Shown here: positions 52,101 to 63,058 of the stretch, piece by piece | Numbering within the stretch: the stretch's first letter is position 1 | How the letters are laid out: each line of letters begins with the position of its first letter | Source of the DNA: Chondrosia reniformis | Lineage: Eukaryota; Porifera; Demospongiae; Chondrillida; Chondrillidae | Assembly: GCA_947172415.1 (NCBI GenBank) | Contig: OX359196.1 | Location: 5,149,901-5,213,900, forward strand | DNA: 64,000 bases | Direction: 5' to 3' | Notes under the pieces: model-generated | What the model was told of the DNA's origin: nothing | Database searches by the model: none | Seen by the model: only the letters and a program-made list of their open reading frames with translations | Made by a program: the position numbers and the translations under genes

Positions 52101-55100
52101 TCATCAGTAACTTTAGGAAGGCTTCTGTAAGTATTTAAGGAATATGGGGAATGCTTAGTATCTAAAAGTGTATATACTGACTGAGAAGTACGTATATCAG
52201 CACCTCTAATATGTACATACGTACATATGTACGTACATACGTATATACACTATTCATTTACTACATGAGCTGGCAGCATGTTGAGTGCTTAATTGTTCAT
52301 GCAACAAACATATGAGACTGTCTATTACGTATATACGTTCGTACGTGCGTATGCATATTACATATATTAGTACATAAATATGTATGTACTTGTGTCTATG
52401 ATAATATGCATGTATGTATGTGTCTCCTGCCAGGTACTGGCCCACAGAGGAAGGCTATGGAGCCAGCTACAGAACACCTGCATGGAGTTCTACACGTCCC
52501 TACATAACTCAGCTAGCATCATCTCACAGTGTCCAGCCCCAACCAATGGCCCAGCCAATGAGATAGTGATAGCTCTGACGTATGCCAGTGCTGGTAGAAC
52601 CCTTTACGTGTGCTCTGATGCACTCATAGACATGATTATGCAGCTTGATCAGCAAGGGTTGAATCTCAGGGAACAGGTCAGTCAACTGTCTGTGTCAAAA
52701 CTAGCTACGTACGTACGTATGTACATGCAGCTTTGACTCATTACATCACTACTACCACCATTGATCCCTTCCCCTCTACCATCCCTCCCTCTGTCATCTC
52801 CTCCCCTCCATCACCTCCCCCCTTTATGTTTATGTATGTATATGTCCATTGTACGTAGTTTCCAGATGTGTTTGTTCAAGCTGTACAAGACAAGTTTATT
52901 GCCTCACATTCTGTTGATCTTGGATTTCTAGTGAGATTTGTACTTCTGACAACTCATGTGTTGTATAGCTTGCAGCTTTGGGAGAAGTTTATAGACTTGT
53001 TGTGCAATTTTAATGATATCACAAAGTGAGTCAACCCAATCTTCTCATCCATCCCTGGTCCATTAACCCTAATCTATCAATTTAATGAACTGCATGTAGC
53101 CACAAATATGGTTACATCACCTCACCTCTACTGAGTAAGGCTCGGGACGAGCTCCTGTCCCGCATCTCAAGCAACCAGCACGCCAAGAAAGTAGATGGTT
53201 AGCAATCACTCCTCAGCCACAGCTCTGAGACATAACTTTATGTTATACACTTGTTCTCTCTCTGTGCAGTTCTCAACCCAGCAGCTCACATTGATCCAAA
53301 GACATATGACATCTATGGCCCCCAGGGGCATGCCCTGGGGCTGACTGCTGTCTCACTCTCTGGCTCAGCTCAACCTCCTCCCCGCCCTTCTCCTCCTCGG
53401 TCTGGTCCTACATCTCCTGCAGAGTTACTGAAGCAGAGCAGACAACTCCTCAGCAGGTACCTCTCTGGAGTGGTCGGAGGTATGTAAGCACATGTGATGT
53501 CTATGGGCAAACTGTACATACGTACGTACTTATATGTGTGTGTAGTATATACGTACGTATGTACATCTCCATACTGGTTGGTATACGTACGTATGTATAT
53601 GAATAAGCAGCCATTGCATATCTATAGTATGCATCTACTAGTACATGTACAGTATCACAATTCATAAACTGTAGTGAATTGTAGTCATGACATTCTGACG
53701 GTCAGAAAGGAAGGCTAATCATTGAATGCTTTCCTAATTATTCATTCTAATTGTGGGTAGGTGTTGATCATGATGATGGAGAGCCAATCCCACCTGCAGT
53801 AGGTTCACTTGCCTCAGAGCAGATTGACCAGGTGATACAATCTTACCTGACAGCCATCAAGGCTCTGAAGGGGATAAAGGATGGTGTTACACTCACTTCA
53901 ATAGCACTTCATGAGTTGGGTGTCATTAGATTCTTCTCTAAAGACTTAAAGTTAGCCTTAAAGAGAGTAAAATGTTAATGTTGTATACGTATGTATATTG
54001 CTGTTGATTTGAACTTCTTCAGAGCTGCCAGTCACTGTTGGCAAGAGGGACTTGGCAGTCTGCTTGGTACTAAGGATGTCCTTAACAGTTGGAGGGAAGT
54101 GATGAGATCTACTCAGAGTGTTTTTAAAAAGCTGACATATCAGTGTCTCTGGATTGTGGTTATCCTTGCAGCCAAACTAGCAAAGTACACTTGTATATGT
54201 ATACAATATACGTAGCTCAGCTCTGTATACAAATACATACAGTATACATAAATACATACGTATGTATATAAATATACATATATATGTATATACCAGCAGA
54301 GTGATGAAAAGGGGAGTTAACTGCCCAATACCTGTGCAAAGGCTATGATATGTATATTTCCTGTGATTATCCATATACGTACGTACATACGTACATATGT
54401 GCCAACTGAACAGGGTGATATAAATATGTATGTGGAGTGGTATCCATAGTTATACTTACTGTATATACTGTATATGCCTTCATGTGTATGCTGATGTATT
54501 GCATAGGTATGTATATGTCAATGAGCTGGATATAAAGTTAGAGTACACCCTCTTGGGTACTGCTGCTATCAAGGTAACCAGGGCAACCACCCATATACTG
54601 CATCTGTGATGCAAATATTACTTTAAATCTATCTGCTTCTTCTCTTTTACTGGTTCTCCCTCCTCAGTGTCTGCTGCACAGAGGTGATGTGGTCCTTCCC
54701 AGCAACCTCTCCTTCCTGCCCAAGCTCTGTGGTGATGTGTCAGAGGACCCCATGGAGCAGATAAGGTACTCACACTCTGGAGGCCTCCTCGGTCTCACCA
54801 ACCAGGCAGTGCTTGAGGCTACAGCCTTCCTGAGCTCCCATCTTGTGGAGAGGGAACACTATCAAAAGGTACATACATACATACATACCCATATGTTTGT
54901 ACATATTGTATTTATAATTACGTATGTACATGTACGTACGTACGTGCTCATCTCTGTAGGCTGTTCCAGTGTTGTATCTCTATAGAAAGTATGCGTTCTT
55001 CATCTGCCATTCTGTGGAGCACTGTGTTCAGTGCAACTTACTGAGAGTGAGAGCCTCCAGTGGAATGTGTGTCTTTTCTGATGCTATCCAAGCACTGAAA

Positions 55101-58100
55101 CAGCTTCTGAATGGAGTAAATCTACCACAGCAATTCTCTCAAGCTAAAAGACCTCCAGAATCACATGGGGTATGCATGTGAGGTAGTGAGAGTCACATGG
55201 GGTATGCATGTGAGGTAGTGAGAGTCACATGGGGTATGCATGTGAGGTAGTGAGAGTCACATGGGGTATGCATATGAGGTAGTGAGAGTCACATGGGGTA
55301 TGCATGTGAGGTAGTGAGAGTCACATGGGGTATGCATGTGAGGTAGTGAGAGTCACATGGGGTATGCATGTGAGGTAGTGAGAGTCACATGGGGTATGCA
55401 TGTGAGGTAGTGAGAGTCACATGGGGTATGCATGTGAGGTAGTGAGAGTCACATGGGGTATGCATGTGAGGTAGTGAGAGTCACATGGGGTATGTGTGTC
55501 GGGTAGTGAGAGTCACATGGGGTATGTGTATCGGGTAGTGAGAGTCACATGGGGTATGTATGTGGGGGAGTGAAAGTCACATGGGGTATGTATGTGGGGG
55601 AGTGATACATGTATCACTGAATGTTGTGTTAATCTGTCTTTATTATCTTAGGGTAAAGCTATCTTTGATGACCATCTTCCACCAACTAACCCACATAACT
55701 TTAAGGTGCATAAGTTACTACTTTACTCTACTACTCACTACTTTAATCTGTTGCATAACAATATATGTATATATACGTATACGTAGAACTATGTATAAAT
55801 ATATATATATTTATGTGTATATTCTCTAATTTCTTATTTTATATGCAATGGCTTACTCTTCTGTCATTGACCAATCATGTTTGCTTCTCTCTCCACTTGG
55901 AAGGTGTTGGCTTACCTACTGGACAGACAGCTGCCACCAAGTCTGTTATCACTATATGGTCCACTGCTAGTCAACAAACTAGCCCTAGTGAGAGCCCAGT
56001 TCTATGTGGCTCTTGCAAAGACCATCCCTGGCATGCCATCACTCTCCATCATCAAGCGAAGGGCTGGCAGCTCCAGACCAGCCACAGCCGTCTCAACATT
56101 CTCCGGATATCTTGGAGGTCATATGGACTCAGAAGGTACGAAGCACTTTGTAGGGATTGTACCATACCAACACACTTGTACGTCTTCCCTAAATGATTAG
56201 TATATTACCTATGTAACATGATATGTGTAGGGTAAGGAAGTCTTCTAACTGTAACAAACTTATCTCTTAGACGGTTTATCTTTTGACTTTTTGAGCATCT
56301 AGAAACGTTATTTGATGGGTCTTGTTGGTTTTCAAATGTTTCAATCCTCTAGGTCTTGAGTGGCATTAATATTGTATGCTGTACACTTCAATGAGGCCAA
56401 CCCTAGCTTACTAAAAGTTTATAGTTTCCAATATGGGGTAATGATATTAGGGGTAGCAGAGCAGGACAGAATATCAAATTCTTATAGCACCATACTCTAT
56501 CTGTATGTTTCACCTCAGCCTCTCAGTCAGGCAACAGTAGTGGGTCTGCTCACCAGGAACAGGCAGCCACAGAGGGAGTCGGTAGGGAGAAGGAGCTGGT
56601 GGTCCCTCCCATGGAAGAAATCAAGGCAACCTTGCTGCAGCATGCGGACAGCTTGCTACTCTCTGCCTATGAGCAAGACAGAGATGGTGAACACAAGGAT
56701 ATATTGCTCCAAGTGGGCCTGTACCTTACCATGTCTGAAGTGGCTCTGCAGTACCATCTCCCAACAGTTGCTGTTAACACTGCACTGGCTTGTGCTAGAC
56801 TGCTGCAAGATGAAGAGGCTTGTGTTCACAGGTACAGTTTAGACTGTCCAAAACTGCCATCTAATGAAGTGTGTATGCCAAGGACTCACAAACAATCAAG
56901 AAGAAGAAGACAAAACTCCAAGATTAACAGATGAAGAGCGGAATTCCTAGAAACAGCTGTCTGATCCATTGGAGAAGAAGAAGAGAAGTAGAAGGAGAAG
57001 ACTCTTGTATCCTTATCCAAAGCTCTCACTAGGTTTAGTTCCCTATAGGCCTTTACTCTAAAATAGATGTGGCATGTAAAAAATGGTGCAATATCTTAAT
57101 ATAGTGCTTTTCACATTTCAGGCTTGCTGTGCAACCAACAACCCTTACCTGGCTGACTTGCAGAGAGATGATAGCCAAGTGCATGATCCATCACAGCAGC
57201 ACACCCTCACATGTACTCACAGATCTGTGTAAGGATGGTGTGAGTGAGTCTGATGCGTGTGGCTTACCAGAGGTTGGTGCCTTATTCCACTGGTACATGG
57301 CAAGTTACCTTCTTAGTCAGCCAGGAGCAGACTCGTCATCAGTAGAATACCACCTTCAGGTATTTTGACTAATGCATTATCTCAATCTTATTTGAATCAT
57401 CTTAAAGCTGTATAACATATTAATGCTTAGGAATCACTAATATTGCTTAAGGAGTCACAGAGTCTGAGTTTAAAATGTTCTTTACTCAAGAAACAAGTCC
57501 AGCTCCACTTGGCATGTATTAGTTGTGGCAGTCATCAGATGCAGTATTCAGACCTGGTTGAACTTTCTCGATCACTTGCAGAGGATTTACTACAAGAGGT
57601 TAGCGAGTTTTTGTGTTTACTTGCCATGATGACGTTTGTTACTTTTATTTATGTAGGGAAATGCCCTAAGTAAAGTGTCCCTGTCTAGATCTCATGGCAA
57701 TCCGAAGCAGGCAGCAGAATTACCAAATATGTACCTTCCTCATCACGCCTTGCAAGCTCAGTGCAAGCTGCTAGCTGGTTGGGGCCTGCGCAGGACTGAG
57801 ACCACCTTAGAAGCCCAATACTGCTTCTCAGAAGGTCTACTAGCCTGTCGTGTAGCACTAAACAGGAGTTCACTGTTGGAGGGACAGCTCCTCTATCAGC
57901 TGGGTATGGAGCTACTTTGTGTGTCTGTCTGCTGATCACCTCTAATGTCCTAATTGCCTCTCCCTTCTCTGTAGCATGTACTGAAGCATGCTTACTTGAT
58001 CACACCTCAACTTGTGATTATGTCAAGATGTTCCTTCACTTTTTGGAAGTGACAGCAATTTCATCCCAGTCTACAAGTCTCCTCTGGTTAGCGTAACTTG

Positions 58101-60035
58101 ATTAACATTAACAAGTATTTGCACAATATACATTACACAGTATAGAGTTATTAGGAGTCCCTTAACTGGATTAGTGTCAGTTGCTGCATTACCATACTTG
58201 TGTTTATTCCTCTCTCAGGCTCTGTGAAATGGCTTATCAAGAGCTGTCAACCTTCTACTTGGAAAGGATCAAGTTAGCTCAACAAACAACTCTTTTAAGA
58301 GAGCACTGCAGTCCTAAACCAGACAGTTCAACTGCTCAAAGGAACATAAAGCTAATGCCAGACCAATCATCCCCATCCAGGAGTGGTACAGGCGTGTCAG
58401 ATGGGCGTGTCAGCTCAAGGCAAAAGGTGAAAGATAAGCATGTAGACTTGATGATGTTCTGGTTGACCACCTCAGCTCTCTACAACTGTCACATTTCCAA
58501 GAGGAAGATAGATGCACTAGTGACCGACTTGGGAAGGAAAGAGCTCAATAAAGCAGTAACTGAAAAGGCAATGGCAAGTCTACCGGATGGAATTCTCATG
58601 AATCTAACAGACAAAGGGAAGAGTAGTATCTATGCAGCAGAGGACACGTTTCCACCTCTAACATCTCTGTGTCCATCCCACCAATCTGCTGTCAAGGCCC
58701 CTAGCATTACCTGGAGAAAGGTTGTCAATCTCCTCACTGTGATCAACAAAAGGGTATATCCTACTCAGCAGGACCCCTTACTCACCACATTACTAAGTGA
58801 TTGGATGAATGAGGAAAGCACTGTCATCCACCATATTCTTCAGGAACACTTGAAGGATCCTTATGAGGCATGTGTGCCAGCCCTTCTTCCTCGACTGGCT
58901 GTTGATCATCACACTAGACTGGCTGCCAAACAGAAGTTGGACTTGCCTACTATACCTATTGTAATACCCATCCAATCCCAAGTTGAAAGATGGTATAATA
59001 CTAATGAAGCCCTACTTTATTCTAAATGGTTGAAAAATACAGAAAATGGCTATTTCACTCTTCACCTTGCTTTCACCGCCAAGGAAGTTAAACACATTTC
59101 ATCTTTTGCCATTGCGGCACAAGTTGGTATTCAAGTGCTAACGGCTGTCTTGCACAAGGCCCAGATCTCACATCTTATGTCAGAGGTAACTGAAAACATC
59201 AAGTTACTCTCTTCAGTAAAGGACACAGACAACAAGTCAAGGAAAACGTCAAGTTCACTACTTACAGAGGATCTACAGGTTACTACACACCATAGCCATC
59301 CCTATAGTATGTCTGTGTTCTGCCCATTCTACTGTATATGTACACATATGAATATATACAGTGAAAAGCAAATATTTACTGGAAAATATTATACCAAGCC
59401 AGTCAAGTTACAGCTATCTAATCTTGGCTGGGGGACCGAAGTCCTATTAAATTGGCAACCAGTGATTGCCTCCCAGTCATCCAAGATTCAAACATTCATC
59501 AAAGAACCACAGACAGCTGTTTCGCCCTTATTTGGGCTCATCAGTGTGGTATACATCGATGATGGTGAATATTTGCTTATCATCATATACAGGCTCTGTG
59601 CAATTAACTACACATATATACAGTGTATACATGTATACCTAAATAAATAAATAAGATTTCCTGATACCTACACTGCCTCAAGTGTCAAATAATTGCACTA
59701 CCAATAGAAGAATGTCTTTCTGTACTATGTACAGGCTCCAGTCACTGGAATGATCCAGGAGATATACAGTTTATTCAATAAACAGCTACCAGAGGTAATA
59801 ATTAATGAGTACTATATAGTACTTCCAGGATAACCCATTGACACTGACATATTTCTGTTTCTATGTGCATTAGAACTACAGCATCTCGTTATCCGGGGCC
59901 ACTAGGTTGTGCCAAGTACTATCTGACTTCTCAAGCTGTTTGGAGGATGCCTGCTCTACTTCTTCTGTTCATCAATTTAAAGGGGAAGTGTGCAATTTCA
60001 TTGCTGCTATTGCTGCATCAAAACAGCTGGAGTAA
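43137..60035 (+). CDS. CFAP54: CFAP54, ciliary central-apparatus protein
   Basis: 43 exons with every phase closing, 3025 residues (human about 3096). Exon starts include 43137, 43332, 43542, 43735, 44079, 44259, 44703, 45127, 45703, 46083, 46620, 47285, 47694, 48125, 48397, 48667, 48979, 49471, 49690, 50318, 50554, 51168, 51445, 51641, 52434, 52859, 53100, 53270, 53761, 54023, 54507, 54668, 54960, 55652, 55904, 56519, 57122, 57431, 57657, 57975, 58219 (1060 bp), 59735 and 59874. Family-specific stretches: LYCVVCKCYYGMG, EVFARRSIGKISEL, AIKLGLMVFRRTVFESRKK, and the FN3-like VYTFAVAAYTRDGQLIGGNI. Mostly helical, without catalytic motifs. FAP54 is a structural part of the C1d projection, needed for motile cilia. 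A further terminal exon at 60493-60603 is possible. Confidence 0.94.
44400..44580. repeat. Hammerhead-like repeat unit in CFAP54 intron 6
   Basis: Contains 'gaagacctacgggttgaaac' (about 44500-44520), preceded by 'tcac' rather than the 'tgatg' of better copies, and followed by the 'tattgctgttgctcaataaa' block that also borders the element at 14240-14535. Confidence 0.65.
45885..45988. repeat. Short CTGCCCATCTAC minisatellite in CFAP54 intron 9
   Basis: About eight imperfect units of ctgcccatctac/ctgcctgc, starting about 45 bp after the donor at 45843. Confidence 0.9.
50895..51080 (-). repeat. Dispersed repeat, family 1 (inverted)
   Basis: Read on the minus strand it matches the 20925 copy: 'gatcaagaagagacaaagat', 'gggtggaattcccagaaaca', 'ctggcccagtggagcagaag'. 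It lies in CFAP54 intron 21. Confidence 0.75.
55155..55610. repeat. CFAP54: 32-bp minisatellite carrying a CFAP54 splice donor in every unit
   Basis: About 14 units of 32 bp begin inside the exon ending at 55169 and continue into the intron. Each unit holds the exon's last bases and the donor (tcacatggg|gtatgcatgtg). The last four units have drifted (gtatgtgtgtcggg, gtatgtatgtggggg). The exon phase only closes with the first donor, which joins to the exon at 55652. Confidence 0.9.
56885..57090 (+). repeat. Dispersed repeat, family 1
   Basis: Includes 'gaattcctagaaacagctgt', 'cttatccaaagctctcacta' and 'ttagttccctataggccttt'. It lies in CFAP54 intron 36. Confidence 0.75.
59380..59535 (+). repeat. 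Dispersed repeat, family 3
   Basis: Contains 'taatcttggctgggggaccg', 'attggcaaccagtgattgcc' and 'tcccagtcatccaagattc'. Related, more decayed pieces are at 11860-11965 and 1440-1505. It lies in CFAP54 intron 41; the open frame running through it is read-through of the donor at 59279. Confidence 0.65.
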
Positions 60036-60492
60036 AGCTGCACAGTCAAAAGTACAGCTAACAACTTATAACATAAAATGTTGACACCACTAATTATATA
60101 CTCATTCATATGTAGCTTTTGCATAGTAATTATATAAGTCACTATAAAACTATACATGGGTACATGTGCATATGTAGTTATACTAAATGTGTACATGAAG
60201 ATATGTACAAATCACAAAGCAAATGCATATCATTTTGATTTTAATGAAAAATTAAAATTCAAACAAATCACTTTGAATGAAACAAATAGGTTCACTTAGT
60301 GGTATGCATGTATATATGCATCACAAGCAAGTATATCTGAGTAGTAAATGCTTTTAGTGGGTTAAATTGTTTTAATGAGTGATGATTATAATACAAATGA
60401 CAGTTGACACATCCAATTCACAAAACATAAAATAGACACTTCCAAAAATGCACATATATATGATCTTGTCATTGTGAATGTACTAATTTCAG

Positions 60493-60603
60493 TATTCCAA
60501 ACTAGCGACAGCAATTCACCCACGGTTGCTGATGGGAGCTGCTCATCGCCTCATCATGAGCTGTGTGAGGAATCTTAGCCCACATCAAAATGTGCATGCC
60601 TAG
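60493..60603 (+). other. CFAP54: Candidate alternative last exon of CFAP54
   Basis: After a good acceptor (ctaatttcag) a 36-codon frame reads YSKLATAIHPRLLMGAAHRL... to TAG. It looks protein-like, but joining it in phase requires a donor after GAG at 60032, where the sequence is GAG|TAAAGC. The available GT donor one base earlier gives an early stop. See the separate finding. Confidence 0.4.
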
Positions 60604-61196
60604 GGATGGAAAATATGTATAATATAATAATATTATACATATTATGTATGTATACGTACGCATAGTAAAGAGGATGTTATCTCAACATCCATATATTATG
60701 TACGTACAGTGTACATGGCTTCAATCATACCAAACCAAATATATATACGTAGAATTAAAAGAATTTACTCAAGTTGACCTTTAAACTATACAGGTTGATA
60801 TAGTCTCTTAGTGACATTGTTATTTATTATAAGTGATCTAAAGAGTCTTACTTGAATGGCATCATCAGTTAATCAAATTATGTAATTATGGGCAATACAT
60901 TAGGTATACAAACAGTCACGTCAGGTTATCCATTTGTATGAGTGTAATGAACGTAGATGATCCACTGATCTTACACCCAACAATCTTATCTACCAAGACT
61001 AAAGTAATCAGACTTTATACCCGTATTTTTAACTTGTAAACTTTAGTTGCAATAACACTAATACTAGTATACTTAGGAATACCTCCTCCACTTTGAGCAG
61101 CTAAACAGACTTTGCACATAGCTCTAGGTACGTATAAAGTCTGGGAATGCACACTCCAAGTATCTTTCCTTAGCCTCATATTGATGTCAACCATGT
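60604..61196. other. Spacer without recognised gene
   Basis: Convergent region between CFAP54 and FAM72. A/T-rich, with palindromic TATA-type runs near 60620-60660. An open frame at 61015-61233 on the minus strand overlaps the FAM72 last exon in another phase and is not supported. Confidence 0.6.
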
Positions 61197-62814
61197 CTAT
61201 AGGAAATTGTGTTTGTACTCTATATGCTTCCAAACAACTTGATAGTTAGAAGCACCATCATGATCTCCAAGGCGTTTGATAACAGGCCATTAGTATGGAC
61301 AATTGAGATGAGTATCAACTTTAGAGCTCTTTAGGTAGACAGTAGTAGTAGCAGAACATGTAAGCGGCAGTGATATTGAGAAACAACATTGCTACTTACC
61401 AGTTTTGTCTAATCTCTCTAAAGGTGCCACTTTGCTGGAGTGAAACATCCAAAAGTGTCCATTATGACAGGACTGCAGGCAAGTCTGACAAGGTAAGGTG
61501 ACGTGGTAACCAACTATACTCCCACTAGAATATTGGAGAACAGAGGTAAGGTGACATAATATCCAACTATACTCCCACTAGAATATTGGAGAACAGAGGT
61601 AAGGTGACATAATATCCAACTATACTCCCACTAGAATATTGGAGAACAGAGGTAAGGTGACATAATATCCAACTATACTCCCACTAGAATATTGGAGAAC
61701 AGAGGTAAGGTGACATAATATCCAACTATACTCCCACTAGAATATTGGAGAACAGAGGTAAGGTGACATAATATCCAACTATACTCCCACTAGAATATTG
61801 GAGAACAGAGGTAAGGTGACATAATATCCAAAGCATGAATCATTCTCATATAAATAATATGTGAAAGAGTTAAAATCAGTGAAGATCAGTGAAATCATTG
61901 ATACCTCAATCAGCATGATTTACATAACTAAAAGAACAAGCACCTTAGTGACAGTGTGCTAAGTGTTAAATTCTTATGAGTTACAAAATAGGAGAGAAGA
62001 GGTGATAGACAATAGGAGTGAGATAGGTGAGAGAAAAGTGAAATGTGGAGGAGGAGGAAAGGGATGGATTCAACAATGATTAACAGCCAGTACAGGAGTG
62101 CCTGACTGTAAATGTAAATGTTTAGATTCAATAACATAACACCTTGGGTGGTCAAGATCTGAGGAACATATATCCTCTATCCTGATAGCAGTTTGTTGTC
62201 AATGCTCATTGTCATAATAGAGCGAGATTTCAGATTTTTCTCATCCCTATAATATAGCTTGTTAAACTGTATAGTTTTTATATTTAACCATTAAAAGTAC
62301 TATATACCTACATGGAAGGCATCGAGTTTTAGATCCAATAAAACTGTCAATGGGAATGATTCAACACCTGAACATGAATATTGGTACTTATACAATACGT
62401 ACGCTTTATTAACATCTACCAAAGTATAACAACGAGTCTCAAGTGTCTTGTTTAGTAAACAGGTTTAACGAAGCCGACTTACCAGTTAAAACAAGCTATG
62501 TCTCTGATTCGGCACATACAGTTTTCTGTGTCATAGTCTGCTCCAATGAGGTGAAGTGACCTGCGCAACGAATATAGTACAATATTCAAGATACGCACTT
62601 CTAAGTTGACGACACTGCTTACTATACCCTACACTCACCCTGGCGGTGGTAGATCGGTCGAGTATAGTTCCACGGAGACATCGGATAACAGAATCGCCTT
62701 CATACCGCGAACACACAGTAGTCCCATACACTGACTACATCTCAGCTCGTACACTGGCTTGTTGTGAAACGTAGGGTTGATGTGACAGTCATCTAATCCT
62801 TGATTACGCGACAT
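61197..62814 (-). CDS. FAM72: FAM72 family protein
   Basis: Four exons, phases close, 148 residues (human FAM72A 149): 62814-62639, 62560-62483, 61524-61400, 61264-61197. Key family blocks: YELRCSQCMGLLCVRGMKAI...ELYSTDLPP (exon 1), ENCMCRIRDIACFNCGSIVG and YHVTLPCQTCLQSCHNGHFW (exons 2-3), MFHSSKVAPLERLDKTG. Several CxxC pairs suggest a zinc-binding fold. In mammals FAM72A binds the uracil glycosylase UNG2 and promotes its loss; whether this holds here is unknown. The last exon (NYQVVWKHIE) is the least conserved and least sure. Intron 2 contains a minisatellite made from the exon 3 acceptor region. Head-to-head with SLC41. Confidence 0.9.
61485..61830. repeat. FAM72: 53-bp minisatellite duplicating the FAM72 exon 3 acceptor
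   Basis: Five further 53 bp units and a partial one follow the real exon 3 start. On the minus strand each unit carries 'ccaatattctag' plus the exon start TGGGAGTATAGTTGG. Copies read GYYV where the true exon reads GYHV. Units are nearly identical to each other, so expansion is recent. Confidence 0.92.
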
Positions 62815-63058
62815 AACCACTACCTACAATCCACCAGTCCTCCTCGAAAGCTTCAACTTTTCCGATGGACTTGGGAGGATAGCTATGGCCTTATAGAATT
62901 GGTGTTAGTTGCCTTTTACGCCGGTCATACGTGGTTTGCGCAATGCATAAATTCGTACGCAATGGAACGCGTGTTGACTGGCAACGCTTTAGTACGGCTA
63001 TTGGCTTAATATCACGGACCACGCCTTCAAATAATAAGAAGGGTAGATCTAGAATGGT
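62815..63058. promoter_or_regulatory. Head-to-head promoter region, FAM72 / SLC41
   Basis: 244 bp lie between the start codons at 62814 (minus) and 63059 (plus). It includes a less A/T-rich stretch (62900-63000) with CG dinucleotides. No TATA box is evident. Bidirectional action is inferred. Confidence 0.5.

Noticed and set aside
58181-59650. A single 489-residue frame ending near 59650
   Set aside because: Only 58219-59278 is exon. The rest is read-through into an intron holding a dispersed repeat; the donor at 59279 and the exon at 59735 close in phase.
61015-61233. Minus-strand frame of 72 residues starting MEAYRVQTQFPID
   Set aside because: It overlaps the FAM72 last exon in a different phase. 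The 68 bp exon ending at 61197 gives the expected protein length, and no homologue of the longer frame was recognised.
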